From Odoribacter sp. (GTDB lineage Bacteria > Bacteroidota > Bacteroidia > Bacteroidales > Marinifilaceae), in the NCBI GenBank assembly GCA_020024465.1, contig JAHHTT010000052.1, positions 1-15,653 of the forward strand: 15,653 nt of DNA, read 5' to 3'. The notes beneath the pieces were generated by a model. The model saw only the letters and a program-made list of their open reading frames with translations, ran no database searches and was not told where the DNA came from. A program made the translations under genes and the position numbers. Shown here in pieces: positions 1 to 6,629 of this stretch; within the stretch, counting starts at the first letter, position 1; the number at the start of each line of letters is the position of its first letter.

Positions 1-60
1 GTCTATTACTTTATTTGTAGTAAATATTTTAAATGTAAATATAAGCTATTTTTTTAATAT

Positions 61-89
61 ATGCAATAAAATAGTTATATTTTGTGCAT
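61..89. repeat. AT-rich imperfect inverted repeat downstream of the bactofilin gene
   Basis: The arms ATGCA (61-65) and TGCAT (85-89) pair, and inside them AAAATA (68-73) pairs with TATTTT (78-83) around a GTTA loop, with a small asymmetric bulge. It lies about 70 bases beyond the bactofilin stop codon. There is no T-run following it on the minus strand, so a classical terminator is not supported. In such AT-rich DNA a structure like this could be chance. Nothing else was recognised in bases 1-157. Confidence 0.25.
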
Positions 90-157
90 CTTGTATTAAA
101 AATATCTCAGTAGATTTAAACATACATCGAATCGGTTATCAAAAAAAATCATTTCAA

Positions 158-586
158 TCATTTTTCTGCATCCGAAGTCTCGGATTTCACACCTTGATTT
201 GCCACAAACGTATCCTTATCAGCAGTATTACAGGTACCGTTAAATCTGGCTCCCGATTCTATTTCAAGTTCACCGGTATAAACATCGCCACCCATCGTAC
301 ATCCCGCTTTCATTAATAGGTTTTCTGTCACCTGAATATCTCCTTGCAACATTCCATATAGCACTGCATTAGCACAAATCACATTACCCTTGACCCACCC
401 TTGAGGCCCGATTATCACATTCCCTTTACAGGAAACATTTCCTTCTATCGTTCCATCTAAACGCAAATCGCCTTCCACTTCTATTGACCCCTTCACCATC
501 GTTTCTAATGCTATCACTGTCAGTTTATCAGCACCGACTTTCATAATCTTTTCGGAATAATCCTCATTCTTTTTTTTCGTAAACAT
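158..586 (-). CDS. Bactofilin (polymer-forming cytoskeletal protein)
   Basis: This 142-residue protein is recognised as a bactofilin (DUF583). Residues about 30-118 are a run of short glycine-turn repeats such as VEGDLRLDGTIEGNV and VIIGPQGWVKGNV. These are the rungs of the right-handed beta-helix that polymerises without nucleotide into filaments under the inner membrane. The ends are polar and presumably disordered: a lysine-rich N-terminus (MFTKKKN) and an acidic C-terminus (SDAEK). Length is normal for the family. No signal peptide or membrane segment is visible. Bactofilins often sit next to an M23 peptidase that they help position, but none is in the window, so its role in cell shape or wall synthesis is inferred from the family only. 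It starts at an ATG after an A/T-rich leader with no Shine-Dalgarno. It appears monocistronic. Confidence 0.9.
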   Translation of the reverse strand: MFTKKKNEDYSEKIMKVGADKLTVIALETMVKGSIEVEGDLRLDGTIEGNVSCKGNVIIGPQGWVKGNVICANAVLYGMLQGDIQVTENLLMKAGCTMGGDVYTGELEIESGARFNGTCNTADKDTFVANQGVKSETSDAEK

Positions 587-645
587 ACTAAAATCTAAAT
601 TATGTGAATAAAAAAGACGTGTATTCTTCTGATATCAAATATTAA

Positions 646-662
646 GTAGATTACAAATCTAC
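646..662 (-). promoter_or_regulatory. Putative promoter -7 element inside a perfect palindrome, upstream of bactofilin
   Basis: On the minus strand TAGATTTG (661-654) matches the Bacteroidota -7 consensus TAnnTTTG. It lies inside a perfect 7-bp inverted repeat, GTAGATT (646-652) / AATCTAC (656-662), with a 3-base centre. A dyad over a -7 element is a typical repressor-operator layout. It is about 60 bases before the bactofilin start. No convincing -33 TTG is seen at the right distance. A second near-match, AATATTTG, lies closer to the gene, so the promoter assignment is tentative. Confidence 0.35.
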
Positions 663-828
663 AACTTTTTTAATAGTTAGAAGTTTGTATGTGTAAAAAA
701 AACACTTTTTTATAAAAGAATTGTCAGGAGAAGTTTTCCCTCTGCAAAAAAAAACGCCACTTCATTTCTGTTCAGGTAGCGCTCAAAAACTTTTTGTATA
801 TGTTTTTCTGCATACTTTATGCGTTTGC

Positions 829-853
829 AAAAAAAAAGGCTGATTTCTCAGCC
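829..853 (-). terminator. Intrinsic terminator after the OmpH/Skp-like gene
   Basis: On the minus strand GGCTGA-GAAA-TCAGCC forms a perfect 6-bp stem with a 4-base loop (853-838). It is followed directly by nine T residues (837-829). It begins about 25 bases after the stop codon of the ompH-like gene. The T-run is on the minus-strand side, matching that gene's direction. Confidence 0.9.
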
Positions 854-878
854 TTTTCTATCTTATGCAGGAAAAAAA

Positions 879-1505
879 CTATTTCCCTTTTTCTGCCTTA
901 TATTCTGCATTTAATCTATCTACCACATCAGAAGTTATATCGTACCCGTCAACAGCAAACAACACGTTGCCACCCAACTGTGTACTCAACACAATATCAA
1001 ATCCTTTCTCCTGATTGTATTTTTTCAAGAAAACGGTCAATTTATCAAATAACTGCCTGTTCAATTCATTTTGCTCTCGGGCAGTCTTGGCAATCATATC
1101 CTCTTGTAAACGACGAAGATTTTCCTGTTTTACCAATAACTTATCCCGAGCATCAATTGCACGGGCTTCAGACAAGAAACCGTTATTTTCCAATTTGCGT
1201 TGGAACTCGTTAGCTTCCTGATCCAACGATTTTGCTTTCACATTCAACTCAGTCCTCCTCTCTTCCTGCGTCTTCAAAAAAGCTTCATTCAATTCAACTG
1301 CTAATAAATATTTATTCATCAGCGTATCTGTGTTAATATACACTATACGCGCAACATTACAGGAATCAGTATTCTTAACAGCAGATGTTGAAGCAGTCAT
1401 AGCTCCTTGATTTTGTGAATTACAAGCTGAAAATGTTAACCCGATAAAAGCATTTAACACCACACTCAAAACAATAGAAAGATTCTTCATAAGTACACTC
1501 TTCAT
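879..1505 (-). CDS. OmpH/Skp family periplasmic chaperone, predicted lipoprotein
   Basis: This 208-residue protein is of the OmpH/Skp family, which holds unfolded outer-membrane proteins in the periplasm on their way to the BAM complex. The N-terminus is a lipoprotein signal ending LTFSAC, so Cys28 would be lipidated (Cys23 from a second in-frame ATG at 1490). A family-typical start follows (VARIVYINTDTLMNKY, about 51-66). Next comes a long charged, heptad-like coiled-coil region (about 70-160) corresponding to the Skp tentacles. The C-terminal part (GFDIVLSTQLGGNVLFAVDG...ITSDVVDRLNAEY) is the conserved trimerisation body. E. coli Skp is soluble, so lipidation is a Bacteroidota-style variant. 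The gene has its own promoter and terminator and is monocistronic. No BamA or lpxD neighbour is present, so this may be an extra paralogue rather than the main copy. Confidence 0.88.
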   Translation of the reverse strand: MKSVLMKNLSIVLSVVLNAFIGLTFSACNSQNQGAMTASTSAVKNTDSCNVARIVYINTDTLMNKYLLAVELNEAFLKTQEERRTELNVKAKSLDQEANEFQRKLENNGFLSEARAIDARDKLLVKQENLRRLQEDMIAKTAREQNELNRQLFDKLTVFLKKYNQEKGFDIVLSTQLGGNVLFAVDGYDITSDVVDRLNAEYKAEKGK

Positions 1506-1527
1506 TAAACAATAAATTTACAATATG

Positions 1528-1544
1528 CGTGCTGTTTAAGCACG
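1528..1544 (-). promoter_or_regulatory. Small hairpin in the leader of the OmpH/Skp-like gene
   Basis: CGTGCT (1528-1533) and AGCACG (1539-1544) form a perfect 6-bp, GC-rich stem with a 5-base loop in otherwise very AT-rich DNA. It lies between the putative promoter and the start codon, about 22 bases before the ATG. It could be a leader-RNA structure or a small operator. No T-run follows it, so it is not an attenuator of the usual kind. Confidence 0.4.
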
Positions 1545-1558
1545 ATCATTTTGTATTG

Positions 1559-1566
1559 CAAAGATA
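1559..1566 (-). promoter_or_regulatory. Bacteroidota -7 promoter element for the OmpH/Skp-like gene
   Basis: TATCTTTG on the minus strand (1566-1559) is an exact TAnnTTTG match. It is 54 bases before the ATG and lies in the gap after the upstream gene. Transcription should start near 1552 and give a leader of roughly 45 bases. No clear -33 TTG was found. Confidence 0.65.
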
Positions 1567-1588
1567 TATTTATATACTCTCAAACAAC

Positions 1589-2254
1589 CTATTTTTTTCT
1601 TTTTTCTAAATAATATATTTTCTTTAACAGATCAACTTCTTTAGTATTCAATATGTCCTGATTGTTCAGTCGTTTTTTCTGTAAACGCAACCACCTAAAA
1701 GCATCCAATGAATGAGTTCCCACTCCCAACCGGACATCCACGTGTCCTCTCATTTCAACACTTCTAGCGTATTCATCAATCATCATTTTCTGATTCATAT
1801 CCGCATCCATTGATCTGTTGGGATTATATGCCTGCCTGAGTACACCTTTCATATTATTATAGGCATTAGTCATATACTGCTTCCTATTTTCCCAAAATCG
1901 TCTAATAATCAAGACTTCCGACAACTGCAAAGTATCCGGAGACATAAAAACACCCATCATATACTCTTTTGCACTTAAAGAATCAGGAATCACCACCAAA
2001 CAAGAACGATAGCCTATATGGGAAAACCAGACCGAATCTCCTCTTTGCAAATGAATTCTAAAATATCCATTTTTATCTGAAACAGTGCCTTTACCTTCTT
2101 TCAAACGGCATGTTACATCCGATAACGGTCCTACAGTTCCATTATCCAATACCACTCCGGAAAAAAGTATTGTATCGACAGTTAAAAACACCTGAGCGCT
2201 TAAATCGAAAGCATTCCCCCATAAAATCAATAATATAAAAACATATCTCATCAT
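1589..2254 (-). CDS. Exported protein with carboxypeptidase-regulatory-like domain
   Basis: This 221-residue protein has a signal peptide (MMRYVFILLILWGNAFDLSAQ). A domain at about 30-110 resembles the CarboxypepD_reg-like beta-sandwich found at the N-terminus of many Bacteroidota TonB-dependent receptors: FSGVVLDNG, then GTVSDKNGYFRIHLQRGDSVWFSHIGYRS, ending in PDTLQLSEVLI. In this family the domain is an accessory fold, not an enzyme. The remaining 110 residues are charged, largely helical and end in a very basic tail (LEKRKK); I do not recognise them. There is no beta-barrel, so this is not a receptor. The start is the ATG at 2254 (a second is at 2251), chosen because the in-frame upstream TTG at 2284 would put polar residues before the signal. 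It lies 66 bases after the glycosyltransferase gene with no promoter seen, so they are probably co-transcribed. Its function is unknown. Confidence 0.75.
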   Translation of the reverse strand: MMRYVFILLILWGNAFDLSAQVFLTVDTILFSGVVLDNGTVGPLSDVTCRLKEGKGTVSDKNGYFRIHLQRGDSVWFSHIGYRSCLVVIPDSLSAKEYMMGVFMSPDTLQLSEVLIIRRFWENRKQYMTNAYNNMKGVLRQAYNPNRSMDADMNQKMMIDEYARSVEMRGHVDVRLGVGTHSLDAFRWLRLQKKRLNNQDILNTKEVDLLKKIYYLEKRKK

Positions 2255-2320
2255 TCTTCGTATACCATTTCCATATGCGCCCAAACCGCTAGCAACAACA
2301 CTCTGCCCGAAAATTCGTTA

Positions 2321-3439
2321 TCAACTCCATTTTTTGCTTGAATAAGTATAATAATACAGTCTATTAAAAAAATCATATATACCGCTACGCAACGAAAATA
2401 CAAACAGTTTCCTTTGCCCCAGCTTTTTTAATCCCCAATTGATAATCATTAAATCAAATACATAAACCATTACTACCGGTATCAGAAAATAAAGCCGATA
2501 TTCATGGAAGCAAATAAAATACAACGCTCCCGAATAAAAACAGAATTCCAAAAAATAATCCACATATCCTCCCATCATTGCCTTCACACTCCACTTTTGC
2601 TCTGTTGCATAATAATAGGAATAATCATCCTTCCAGGCTCGGGCATCATCCTCTACAATCGTAATGAATGAATCCCTTCCTTTCACCATTGCCACCTCCC
2701 CGTATTTAGACAATACTTTCACCATTTCCGTGTCATAACCTATATATTCTTGAGTATTCTTAGTAAATCCTCTCTCTGCAAGATAGTATTTTTTCCGGAA
2801 ACCCATATTGCAACCGTCTCCTGCTACATTCAACCCCATCCGAACTCTCCATCCCGTTTGCCAAAAACGCATACTGCGAAAATAACGCTTAATGCGATTC
2901 TTCTTTTTTTCATCATAATTCGCCATACCTTGCACAGCAACAGTCTTTTCGGTAAAAGCAGCCTGCATAGAGCGTATCCAGTTATTGGAAGCCGGACGGC
3001 ACCAAATTTCAGAAAATAATAAAATATCATATTGGGCTGCCAATACTCCGATATGAATAGCCAGCTTTTTTGTTCTGCGAAATTTTGTTTCCACCGAAAT
3101 ACGCGAAGTTTTCATATTCGGGTATCTTTCCTGAAAATTTTCCAGAACATGCTTCGTATCATCCTCCGAACATTCATCCACCACAATCACTTCAAAACAA
3201 GGATAATCCTGATTTAGAAAAGCCTCCAGATTTTGCAACAGTAATTCAGCTTTATTCGAGCAAGTGATAATAACAGACACTCCCTCGTTCATTCCTTTCT
3301 CCTCCTGTTTCTTGCCACCCATTAATGTCATCAGTTTGTAAATCATAAATCCCACATGCAACAGAAAAAACATTATCCATAAAAGCATCAAGAATTTATC
3401 TTCCCCCAAACTTTCCCAAAAAGAAACAAAATGACTCAT
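2321..3439 (-). CDS. Membrane glycosyltransferase family 2-like protein with degenerate metal motif
   Basis: This 372-residue protein has an N-terminal membrane helix (about 15-38) and a GT-A fold: VSVIITCSNKAELLLQNLEAFLNQDYP, then EVIVVDECSEDDT, the nucleotide-binding first half. The family hallmarks NMGFRKKYYLAERGF and EQKW (for Q/RxxRW) follow. Two or three hydrophobic helices lie near the C-terminus (about 290-345). Known relatives transfer sugars from nucleotide donors on the cytoplasmic face of the inner membrane to lipid or polymer acceptors. The usual DxD metal site after the (L)LLTDADCRP stretch is replaced by LLFSEIWCRP (about 141-150), so Asp-x-Asp is lost. The protein may be inactive, metal-independent or a divergent subfamily. 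The start is the ATG at 3439; a TTG lies two codons upstream. An exact -7 element lies about 25 bases ahead. The substrate is unknown. Confidence 0.8.
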   Translation of the reverse strand: MSHFVSFWESLGEDKFLMLLWIMFFLLHVGFMIYKLMTLMGGKKQEEKGMNEGVSVIITCSNKAELLLQNLEAFLNQDYPCFEVIVVDECSEDDTKHVLENFQERYPNMKTSRISVETKFRRTKKLAIHIGVLAAQYDILLFSEIWCRPASNNWIRSMQAAFTEKTVAVQGMANYDEKKKNRIKRYFRSMRFWQTGWRVRMGLNVAGDGCNMGFRKKYYLAERGFTKNTQEYIGYDTEMVKVLSKYGEVAMVKGRDSFITIVEDDARAWKDDYSYYYATEQKWSVKAMMGGYVDYFLEFCFYSGALYFICFHEYRLYFLIPVVMVYVFDLMIINWGLKKLGQRKLFVFSLRSGIYDFFNRLYYYTYSSKKWS

Positions 3440-3462
3440 ATTCAAACCCTATAATTAACATG

Positions 3463-3470
3463 CAAATATA
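3463..3470 (-). promoter_or_regulatory. Bacteroidota -7 promoter element for the glycosyltransferase gene
   Basis: TATATTTG on the minus strand (3470-3463) matches TAnnTTTG exactly. It lies 24 bases before the ATG at 3439, giving a predicted leader of only about 15-20 bases. It sits in the 150-base gap after the barrel-like gene, so the glycosyltransferase and the downstream regulatory-domain gene probably form a separate transcript. Confidence 0.6.
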
Positions 3471-3593
3471 GCCACTTCCCTACAACTTTTCTTACATTTT
3501 ACAATATATTTCACGATTTTTATCCCCTCGTCAAGGCAATTTGTCCGAACCCGCAATATTTCACCAGTTCTCCCTGTCATCCCTACAACAAGG

Positions 3594-4265
3594 TTATATA
3601 AATTTCACCTTTAATCCCAAAGACAAATTAAAAATATCAGAAAATTTCCAATACTTATTTGTCAGATAACTAATCAAATAAAGATCATTTGTCCCAAACT
3701 CATAAAAAAATGTAACCTGATTGGAAAGACTGGAAGAATTCCACTTCAAACTGATTCGCTGTCCAAAGGCCAGATTGATGCGCAAATTCGTTGCAAATGA
3801 ATAATATTTTTCTGGATATTTATCCGGCAAACGTCCCCAAAATTCATCTCCCAAAATTTTATTGATATACATACTCACGCTAAAAGGCTCCACCATCCAG
3901 CGGCTCTGTCTTATATTCAATCCCCAGGGAATATAATTCTCTTTCAAGGTCATTGTCAGATGTGCTTTATCTCCATCGAAACGAGGCAAAAAACCCAAAA
4001 AGATATCCGTTTCCCACTGCTCCCTTCTTCCATAATCCCAACCTACACCCAAAGAAATCAATCCCATAGACCCGGCAAATTGCATCTTTTCATACTGAGG
4101 GATCAACCTTGCCCAACTTCTCTTGTAACGCTCCAGTTTGTTTTCATGTTTTACATTCGGAAGCACAAGATGTCTTTTCTCTGCACATACCTTCAAGCTA
4201 CTGCTAATCAGAGATATTCCTGCAACACCATAACAGAACAACCATTTAAAAATAGACCACTTCAT
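3594..4265 (-). CDS. Uncharacterised exported protein, probable outer-membrane beta-barrel
   Basis: I do not recognise this 223-residue protein by name. The N-terminus looks like a signal peptide (hydrophobic stretch about 9-25, possible cleavage after VCA near residue 28). Beyond residue 60 it reads as successive amphipathic strands with aromatic girdle residues: GSMGLISLGVGWDYG, WETDIFLGFLPRF, AHLTMTLKENYIPWGLNI, TNLRINLAFGQRISLKW, NQVTFFYEFGTNDLYLISYL. It ends in FNLSLGLKVKFI, a strand with a near-terminal aromatic, as in outer-membrane barrels. Its size fits a small 8-10-stranded barrel. Its start codon lies inside the end of the phosphoesterase gene (20-base overlap), so the two are almost certainly translated together and may be functionally linked. 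A lipid-modifying or lipid-A-related role is possible but nothing in the sequence proves one. Confidence 0.65.
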   Translation of the reverse strand: MKWSIFKWLFCYGVAGISLISSSLKVCAEKRHLVLPNVKHENKLERYKRSWARLIPQYEKMQFAGSMGLISLGVGWDYGRREQWETDIFLGFLPRFDGDKAHLTMTLKENYIPWGLNIRQSRWMVEPFSVSMYINKILGDEFWGRLPDKYPEKYYSFATNLRINLAFGQRISLKWNSSSLSNQVTFFYEFGTNDLYLISYLTNKYWKFSDIFNLSLGLKVKFI

Positions 4266-5055
4266 ACTGATAAGAATCTTTAGTTATCGTAAACAAAAGA
4301 TAATTCCGATGCACCATCGCATCTGCTCCGAAATAAATAATGCCATCCCCATAAAAATCCGTTTGCATCAATCTGTGGGTATGGGCATGTACACAAAACA
4401 TCAAATGCTTGAAACGTTTCAGATATTCTTGAAAAACATATTTCACATTATTATTAAAAATCAAATCACCCGGCGGAGTATGCATCATCGCCACGGTCCG
4501 GTCATACGGAGCTGTTATCGAATCCCGTAATTCTTTTTCCAGAAAACTGAAATCAGGAACCGGGGTAGAATAATCATATTCCAAGGCATTTGTATTCATG
4601 CCCAAAAACTTAATACCCCCATATACAAAAGCGAAATTCAAATCTCCGTACATTGCCCTGTAAATTTCTTCTCCCGAGCCCAAATGATCGTGATTCCCCA
4701 CAATTGTGACATAAGGAACCTTCAATTTGCTCAAAATATCATGCATCATACAGAATTCCTTCTTCATCCCAAAATCACTCAAATCCCCTCCCTGAATCAC
4801 AAATTCAATGTCATTGCGACAATTAACCGCCTTTACAAAATCCGCTGTTTCATCATACCAGCGTTGTGTATCTCCAGCAAAAGCAAAACGCACTGTATCC
4901 TTTCCCGTATCATTCGCCAGAATACGTTCGATATTTTTCCGGTTAATATCCTTGTACTTGCCCTTCAACCGAACATCGTAAGGATGGTATTCAAAAGGGT
5001 CACATGCAGATAGCAATGCACACAAAAAAAACAATATTTCAACTTTTCCCATCAT
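4246..5055 (-). CDS. Calcineurin-like metallophosphoesterase, predicted lipoprotein
   Basis: This 269-residue protein from the ATG at 5055 (a second ATG is adjacent) has a textbook lipobox, LLSAC, with Cys18 lipidated. It is therefore an envelope-anchored enzyme facing the periplasm or surface. The five metallophosphoesterase blocks are present in order: GDTQ (61-64), GGDLSD (89-94), GNHD (120-123), MHTPP (His192) and HAHTH (223-227). These supply the Asp, Asn and His ligands of a two-metal centre. The usual DxH of the first block is DxQ here. The substrate cannot be read from sequence; phosphodiesters, phospholipids and nucleotides are all possible. An open frame continues upstream to 5232, but that would overlap mpl and bury the signal peptide, so the later start is preferred. 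It is divergent from mpl and overlaps the following barrel-like gene by 20 bases. Confidence 0.85.
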   Translation of the reverse strand: MMGKVEILFFLCALLSACDPFEYHPYDVRLKGKYKDINRKNIERILANDTGKDTVRFAFAGDTQRWYDETADFVKAVNCRNDIEFVIQGGDLSDFGMKKEFCMMHDILSKLKVPYVTIVGNHDHLGSGEEIYRAMYGDLNFAFVYGGIKFLGMNTNALEYDYSTPVPDFSFLEKELRDSITAPYDRTVAMMHTPPGDLIFNNNVKYVFQEYLKRFKHLMFCVHAHTHRLMQTDFYGDGIIYFGADAMVHRNYLLFTITKDSYQYEVVYF

Positions 5056-5077
5056 ACAGAATTTATAACCTAAATAA

Positions 5078-5086
5078 CAAAGCCTA
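5078..5086 (-). promoter_or_regulatory. Possible promoter element for the phosphoesterase gene
   Basis: TAGGCTTTG on the minus strand (5086-5078) resembles TAnnTTTG but has one extra base between TA and TTTG. It is 23 bases before the preferred start at 5055. The short divergent gap between the two genes must hold a promoter for each, which supports the location, but the match is imperfect. Confidence 0.3.
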
Positions 5087-5108
5087 TGCCAGAAAACAGA
5101 AAAAATTC

Positions 5109-5116
5109 TATATTTG
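5109..5116 (+). promoter_or_regulatory. Bacteroidota -7 promoter element for mpl
   Basis: TATATTTG is an exact TAnnTTTG match. Transcription would begin near 5123, only about 11 bases before the ATG at 5134. This placement rules against the in-frame ATG at 5086, which lies upstream of the element. No good -33 box is apparent. Confidence 0.65.
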
Positions 5117-5133
5117 CAATTAAAACAAATAAT

Positions 5134-6528
5134 ATGAATATGTATTCCAACCGCAAAAACATACACTTTATTGCCATAGGAGGCGCAGCCATGCACAATC
5201 TGGCTCTTGCGCTTCACAATAAAGGATATCACGTCACCGGTTCTGATGACGAAATATTCGAACCGTCCAAATCCCGTCTACAGGCAGCCGGTTTATTACC
5301 TGAAGCCTGGGGATGGTTTCCTGAGAAGATCTCCCCTTCGTTAGATGCCGTCATACTTGGCATGCATGCACGTAAAGATAATCCTGAACTGCTAAAAGCT
5401 CAGAAACTGGGCATTAAAATATATAGTTATCCGGAATATCTGTACGAACAGACAAAAAATAAAAAGCGTGTCATTGTCGGCGGAAGCCATGGTAAAACCA
5501 CAACAACATCCATGATTATGCATGTATTACGCAACTGCAACATCCCATTCGATTACATGGCAGGAGCATTACTCGAAGGATTTGATACCATGGTACATCT
5601 GGACAATGACAGCAATATTGCAGTATTTGAAGGAGACGAATATCTTTCATCCCCCATTGACATGCGTCCCAAATTCCATCACTATCATCCGGATATCGCC
5701 ATTCTTACAGGAATTGCCTGGGACCACATGAATGTATTTCCCACTTTCGACAACTATGTGGAACAATTTGCCATCTATCTCGAAAAAATCACCCCCGGAG
5801 GCTCTCTCATCTATTTCGAAGAAGATGAAAATATCCGCAAAATACTTTCAAGAGCTGACGTCTCTGTAAAACAGATACCTTACAACACCTTTCCACACAT
5901 CATAAAAAATGGAATCACAAATCTCACTCTTCATGAGGATACCCCGTTGCGGATATTTGGCAGCCACAACCTGCAGAACATCTCTGCAGCTTATTATGCC
6001 TGCCGCGAACTGGGCATCGCCGAGAAGGATTTTTTTAAAGCTATCTCCACTTACAACGGAGCAGCCAAACGTCTGCAAAAAATTGCCGATAATAAACAGA
6101 CCGTCATATTCCTGGACTTTGCCCATTCCCCTTCCAAACTTCAGGCAACCATCAAAGCCGTCAAAGAACAATATCCTGCCCGCCACCTCATTGCCTGTAT
6201 GGAGTTACACACATTCAGTAGCCTGAATGCAACTTTTTTGCCACAATACCACAATACCATGGATGCGGCGGACGAAGCAATTGTCTTCTTCAATCCCGAA
6301 GTAGTCCGTCATAAACATCTTCCGGAGATCACTATTGACGATGTAAAACACGGATTCACAAACGAAAAATTAAAAATATACACCGATAATACCCACTTGC
6401 TTGATGAACTGAACAACAAGGACTATCACAACACCGTACTTCTGATCATGACCTCCGGAAACTTCTCCGGTATTGATATCCGGGCATTAGCCAAACACAT
6501 TGTCAGTACTACTGCACAAAACTCCTGA
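5134..6528 (+). CDS. mpl: UDP-N-acetylmuramate:L-alanyl-gamma-D-glutamyl-meso-diaminopimelate ligase
   Basis: Mpl rejoins the recycled tripeptide L-Ala-gamma-D-Glu-meso-DAP to UDP-MurNAc in the cytoplasm using ATP, returning wall turnover products to peptidoglycan synthesis. The three Mur-ligase domains are visible in a 464-residue protein: an N-terminal UDP-binding fold (IHFIAIGGAAMHNLALAL), the ATP-binding P-loop GGSHGKTTTT (about 116-125) with the downstream FEGDEYLSS and ILTGIAWDHMNVFPTF blocks, and the C-terminal domain with DFAHSPSKL and ELHTFSSLN. The AMHNLA and FAHSP versions of the motifs are closer to Mpl than to MurC. The start at 5134 (or the next ATG, 5140) is preferred over 5086 because of the promoter position and because homologues begin just before the IHFIAIGG strand. 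It is the only plus-strand gene here. MurC is the main alternative, less likely. Confidence 0.9.
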   Translation: MNMYSNRKNIHFIAIGGAAMHNLALALHNKGYHVTGSDDEIFEPSKSRLQAAGLLPEAWGWFPEKISPSLDAVILGMHARKDNPELLKAQKLGIKIYSYPEYLYEQTKNKKRVIVGGSHGKTTTTSMIMHVLRNCNIPFDYMAGALLEGFDTMVHLDNDSNIAVFEGDEYLSSPIDMRPKFHHYHPDIAILTGIAWDHMNVFPTFDNYVEQFAIYLEKITPGGSLIYFEEDENIRKILSRADVSVKQIPYNTFPHIIKNGITNLTLHEDTPLRIFGSHNLQNISAAYYACRELGIAEKDFFKAISTYNGAAKRLQKIADNKQTVIFLDFAHSPSKLQATIKAVKEQYPARHLIACMELHTFSSLNATFLPQYHNTMDAADEAIVFFNPEVVRHKHLPEITIDDVKHGFTNEKLKIYTDNTHLLDELNNKDYHNTVLLIMTSGNFSGIDIRALAKHIVSTTAQNS

Positions 6529-6573
6529 CACATCATCGCCATCGTGATAATCAGGTTTTCATCTATAATGACA

Positions 6574-6610
6574 ACCGGATGACTACAGATTTTCCTCTAT
6601 GTCATCCGGT
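6574..6610. terminator. Inverted repeat between converging genes, possible two-way terminator
   Basis: ACCGGATGAC (6574-6583) and GTCATCCGGT (6601-6610) form a perfect 10-bp stem with a 17-base loop. It sits in the 101-base gap between the ends of mpl and the RND operon, where transcripts from both directions must stop. Neither side has a proper T-run, so it may be a weak or factor-assisted terminator, or an mRNA 3'-end stabiliser. Confidence 0.55.
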
Positions 6611-6629
6611 GATTATATAAGGTGTAATC

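Noticed and set aside
61..89. AT-rich hairpin as the bactofilin terminator
   Set aside because: No T-run follows on the minus strand and the pairing is broken by a bulge, so it is listed only as a repeat.
794..1213. Plus-strand open frame opposite the OmpH/Skp-like gene
   Set aside because: It begins across the intrinsic terminator and runs antisense to a recognisable chaperone. Its sequence has no recognisable domain.
5086..5133. Upstream ATG of mpl at 5086
   Set aside because: It lies upstream of the exact TAnnTTTG element and adds residues that do not fit the start of the Mur N-terminal fold.
5056..5232. Upstream extension of the phosphoesterase frame to 5232
   Set aside because: It would overlap the mpl coding start and place 59 extra residues before a perfect lipoprotein signal. 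The ATG at 5055 is far more likely.
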